Of a stretch of DNA of 64,000 bases, positions 63,451 to 64,000 are shown in pieces. Positions within the stretch are counted from its first letter, which is position 1. Each line of letters opens with the position of its first letter. The notes below the pieces were generated by a model. That model did not search any database, was not told the origin of the DNA, and saw only the letters and a list, made by a program, of their open reading frames with translations. Made by a program: the position numbers and the translations under genes. Origin of the DNA: CAWEPK01 sp963835595 (GTDB lineage: Bacteria; Desulfobacterota; Syntrophorhabdia; Syntrophorhabdales; WCHB1-27); the NCBI GenBank assembly GCA_963835595.1, contig CAWIGL010000002.1, positions 2,666,001-2,730,000 of the forward strand, given 5' to 3'.

Positions 63451-63782
63451 GTTCCGGCGGCCCCCGCAATCAGCGCGCCCATCTCGCCGCTGACGGCGTC
63501 CCAGGTCGGCTCCGGCATCCCTGTAACCCTCACGGAATAAGCCAGCGGGGCGCGGAACTCCTGCTTGTGCAGCCTGAAATACTCCCTAAGCAGTCTCTTG
63601 ATCCTGTTTCTCTTCACTGCCCCTTTTATCCTTCGGCTTACCACAACGCCAAAGCGCGCGGTCTGCTGCTCACTTTTGCTCTTGAATAGGAGAAAATGCG
63701 GCGTTTTACCGGCTCTTACCCATTGTGTGAATCGGAAATCCCTTTTGTGCAGCCTTTCGGTCTTCCCAAGGGTGTGCTCCAT
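63447..63782 (-). CDS. rnpA: Ribonuclease P protein component
   Basis: A 111-residue basic protein that binds the RNase P RNA and helps process tRNA 5' ends. The signature RFGVVVSRRIKGAVKRNRIK and RLLREYFRLHK are present. Its ATG overlaps the rpmH stop by one base (TAATG), implying translational coupling. Confidence 0.96.
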   Translation of the reverse strand: MEHTLGKTERLHKRDFRFTQWVRAGKTPHFLLFKSKSEQQTARFGVVVSRRIKGAVKRNRIKRLLREYFRLHKQEFRAPLAYSVRVTGMPEPTWDAVSGEMGALIAGAAGT

Positions 63783-63916
63783 TAAACCGTGAGTCTCTTC
63801 CTCCCCTTAGCGCGCCTTCTCCTTATGACATCCCGCCCGGACTCGGTCCGCATCCTCACCAGGAAGCCGTGGGTTCTCTTTCTGCTCTTGTTATGCGGTT
63901 GGAACGTTCTCTTCAT
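63782..63916 (-). CDS. rpmH: 50S ribosomal protein L34
   Basis: A 44-residue L34: MKRTFQPHNKSRKRTHGFLV, ending GRKRLTV. It is the first gene of the rpmH-rnpA-yidD-yidC-jag-mnmE cluster, conserved near the replication origin in many bacteria. dnaA often lies nearby and would be outside this window. Confidence 0.97.
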   Translation of the reverse strand: MKRTFQPHNKSRKRTHGFLVRMRTESGRDVIRRRRAKGRKRLTV

Positions 63917-63946
63917 CGGTCACCCTTCGGTATTTTATGAACACCT

Positions 63947-63976
63947 ATTCTACTATAACCACTCTTCGCCTGTCAA
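63947..63976 (-). promoter_or_regulatory. Sigma70 promoter of rpmH cluster
   Basis: On the minus strand TTGACA (63971-63976) and TAGAAT (63947-63952) are separated by 18 bases, about 30 bases upstream of the rpmH ATG. Confidence 0.7.
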
Positions 63977-64000
63977 TCCGCAGGCTGGGAGGCGGCCGGA

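Overview
This 64 kb window is high-GC bacterial chromosome with a defective podovirus-type prophage in its right half. The gene content points to an anaerobic or oxygen-sensitive Gram-negative bacterium of the Desulfobacterota/Nitrospirota kind. Evidence includes a rubrerythrin and flavodiiron pair, a PEP-CTERM-like protein behind a c-di-GMP-I riboswitch, HD-GYP and PilZ proteins, two large CFI-box-CTERM surface proteins, and an argH-lipoprotein arrangement. This placement is inference; no rRNA gene is present to confirm it.

Layout. 1-650: ribosomal proteins L27 and L21 (minus strand). 1.1-2.5 kb: c-di-GMP-controlled surface protein and a PilZ protein. 2.6-4.7 kb: oxygen-defence genes rbr and fprA, then cutA. 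4.7-7.9 kb: accessory island with a long palindrome, two copies (A and B) of a dispersed structured repeat, a phage-gene remnant, hypothetical genes and a RelE/XRE toxin-antitoxin pair. 8.0-11.6 kb: maf, yggS, argH and a FN3 lipoprotein, closely packed. 11.8-17.9 kb: a 2-hydroxyacid dehydrogenase and a signalling pair (GGDEF-REC-HD-GYP plus a hybrid histidine kinase). 18.2-24.9 kb: FadR-type regulator, complete LivJHMGF branched-chain ABC transporter and an iron alcohol dehydrogenase. 25-32.5 kb: two divergent giant secreted repeat proteins sharing a CFI-box C-terminus, and a lipoprotein. 32.8-35.4 kb: RlmL-like methyltransferase and a metallophosphoesterase. 35.5-59.1 kb: prophage. 59.1-63.9 kb: the conserved mnmE-jag-yidC-yidD-rnpA-rpmH cluster (minus strand).

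The prophage has terS, terL, P22-type portal, T7-type internal virion proteins, tail fibre and lysis genes. It lacks a capsid gene and most of the tail tube, and the deletion scar is visible near 44.3 kb. No integrase is visible. Both prophage ends carry arrays built on one plan: a parent protein with a variable C-terminal tail, small membrane proteins, then orphan copies of the tail each followed by a paralogous membrane protein. This resembles polymorphic toxin/immunity loci, but I recognise none of the families. It is the best candidate here for an undescribed system.

The second candidate is a roughly 125-170 bp dispersed element (five copies, A-E). It has a conserved ATTTTCGATG box, a G/C closing stem and a central hairpin with compensatory changes. 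Two copies directly abut truncated genes.

Caution: at least a dozen conserved genes (rbr, fprA, yggS, the hybrid kinase, livJ, livM, terL, internal virion genes, yidD and others) are broken by one-base frameshifts while both halves remain conserved. This pattern suggests indel errors in the sequence rather than real pseudogenes, so coordinates of frameshifted genes are given end to end.
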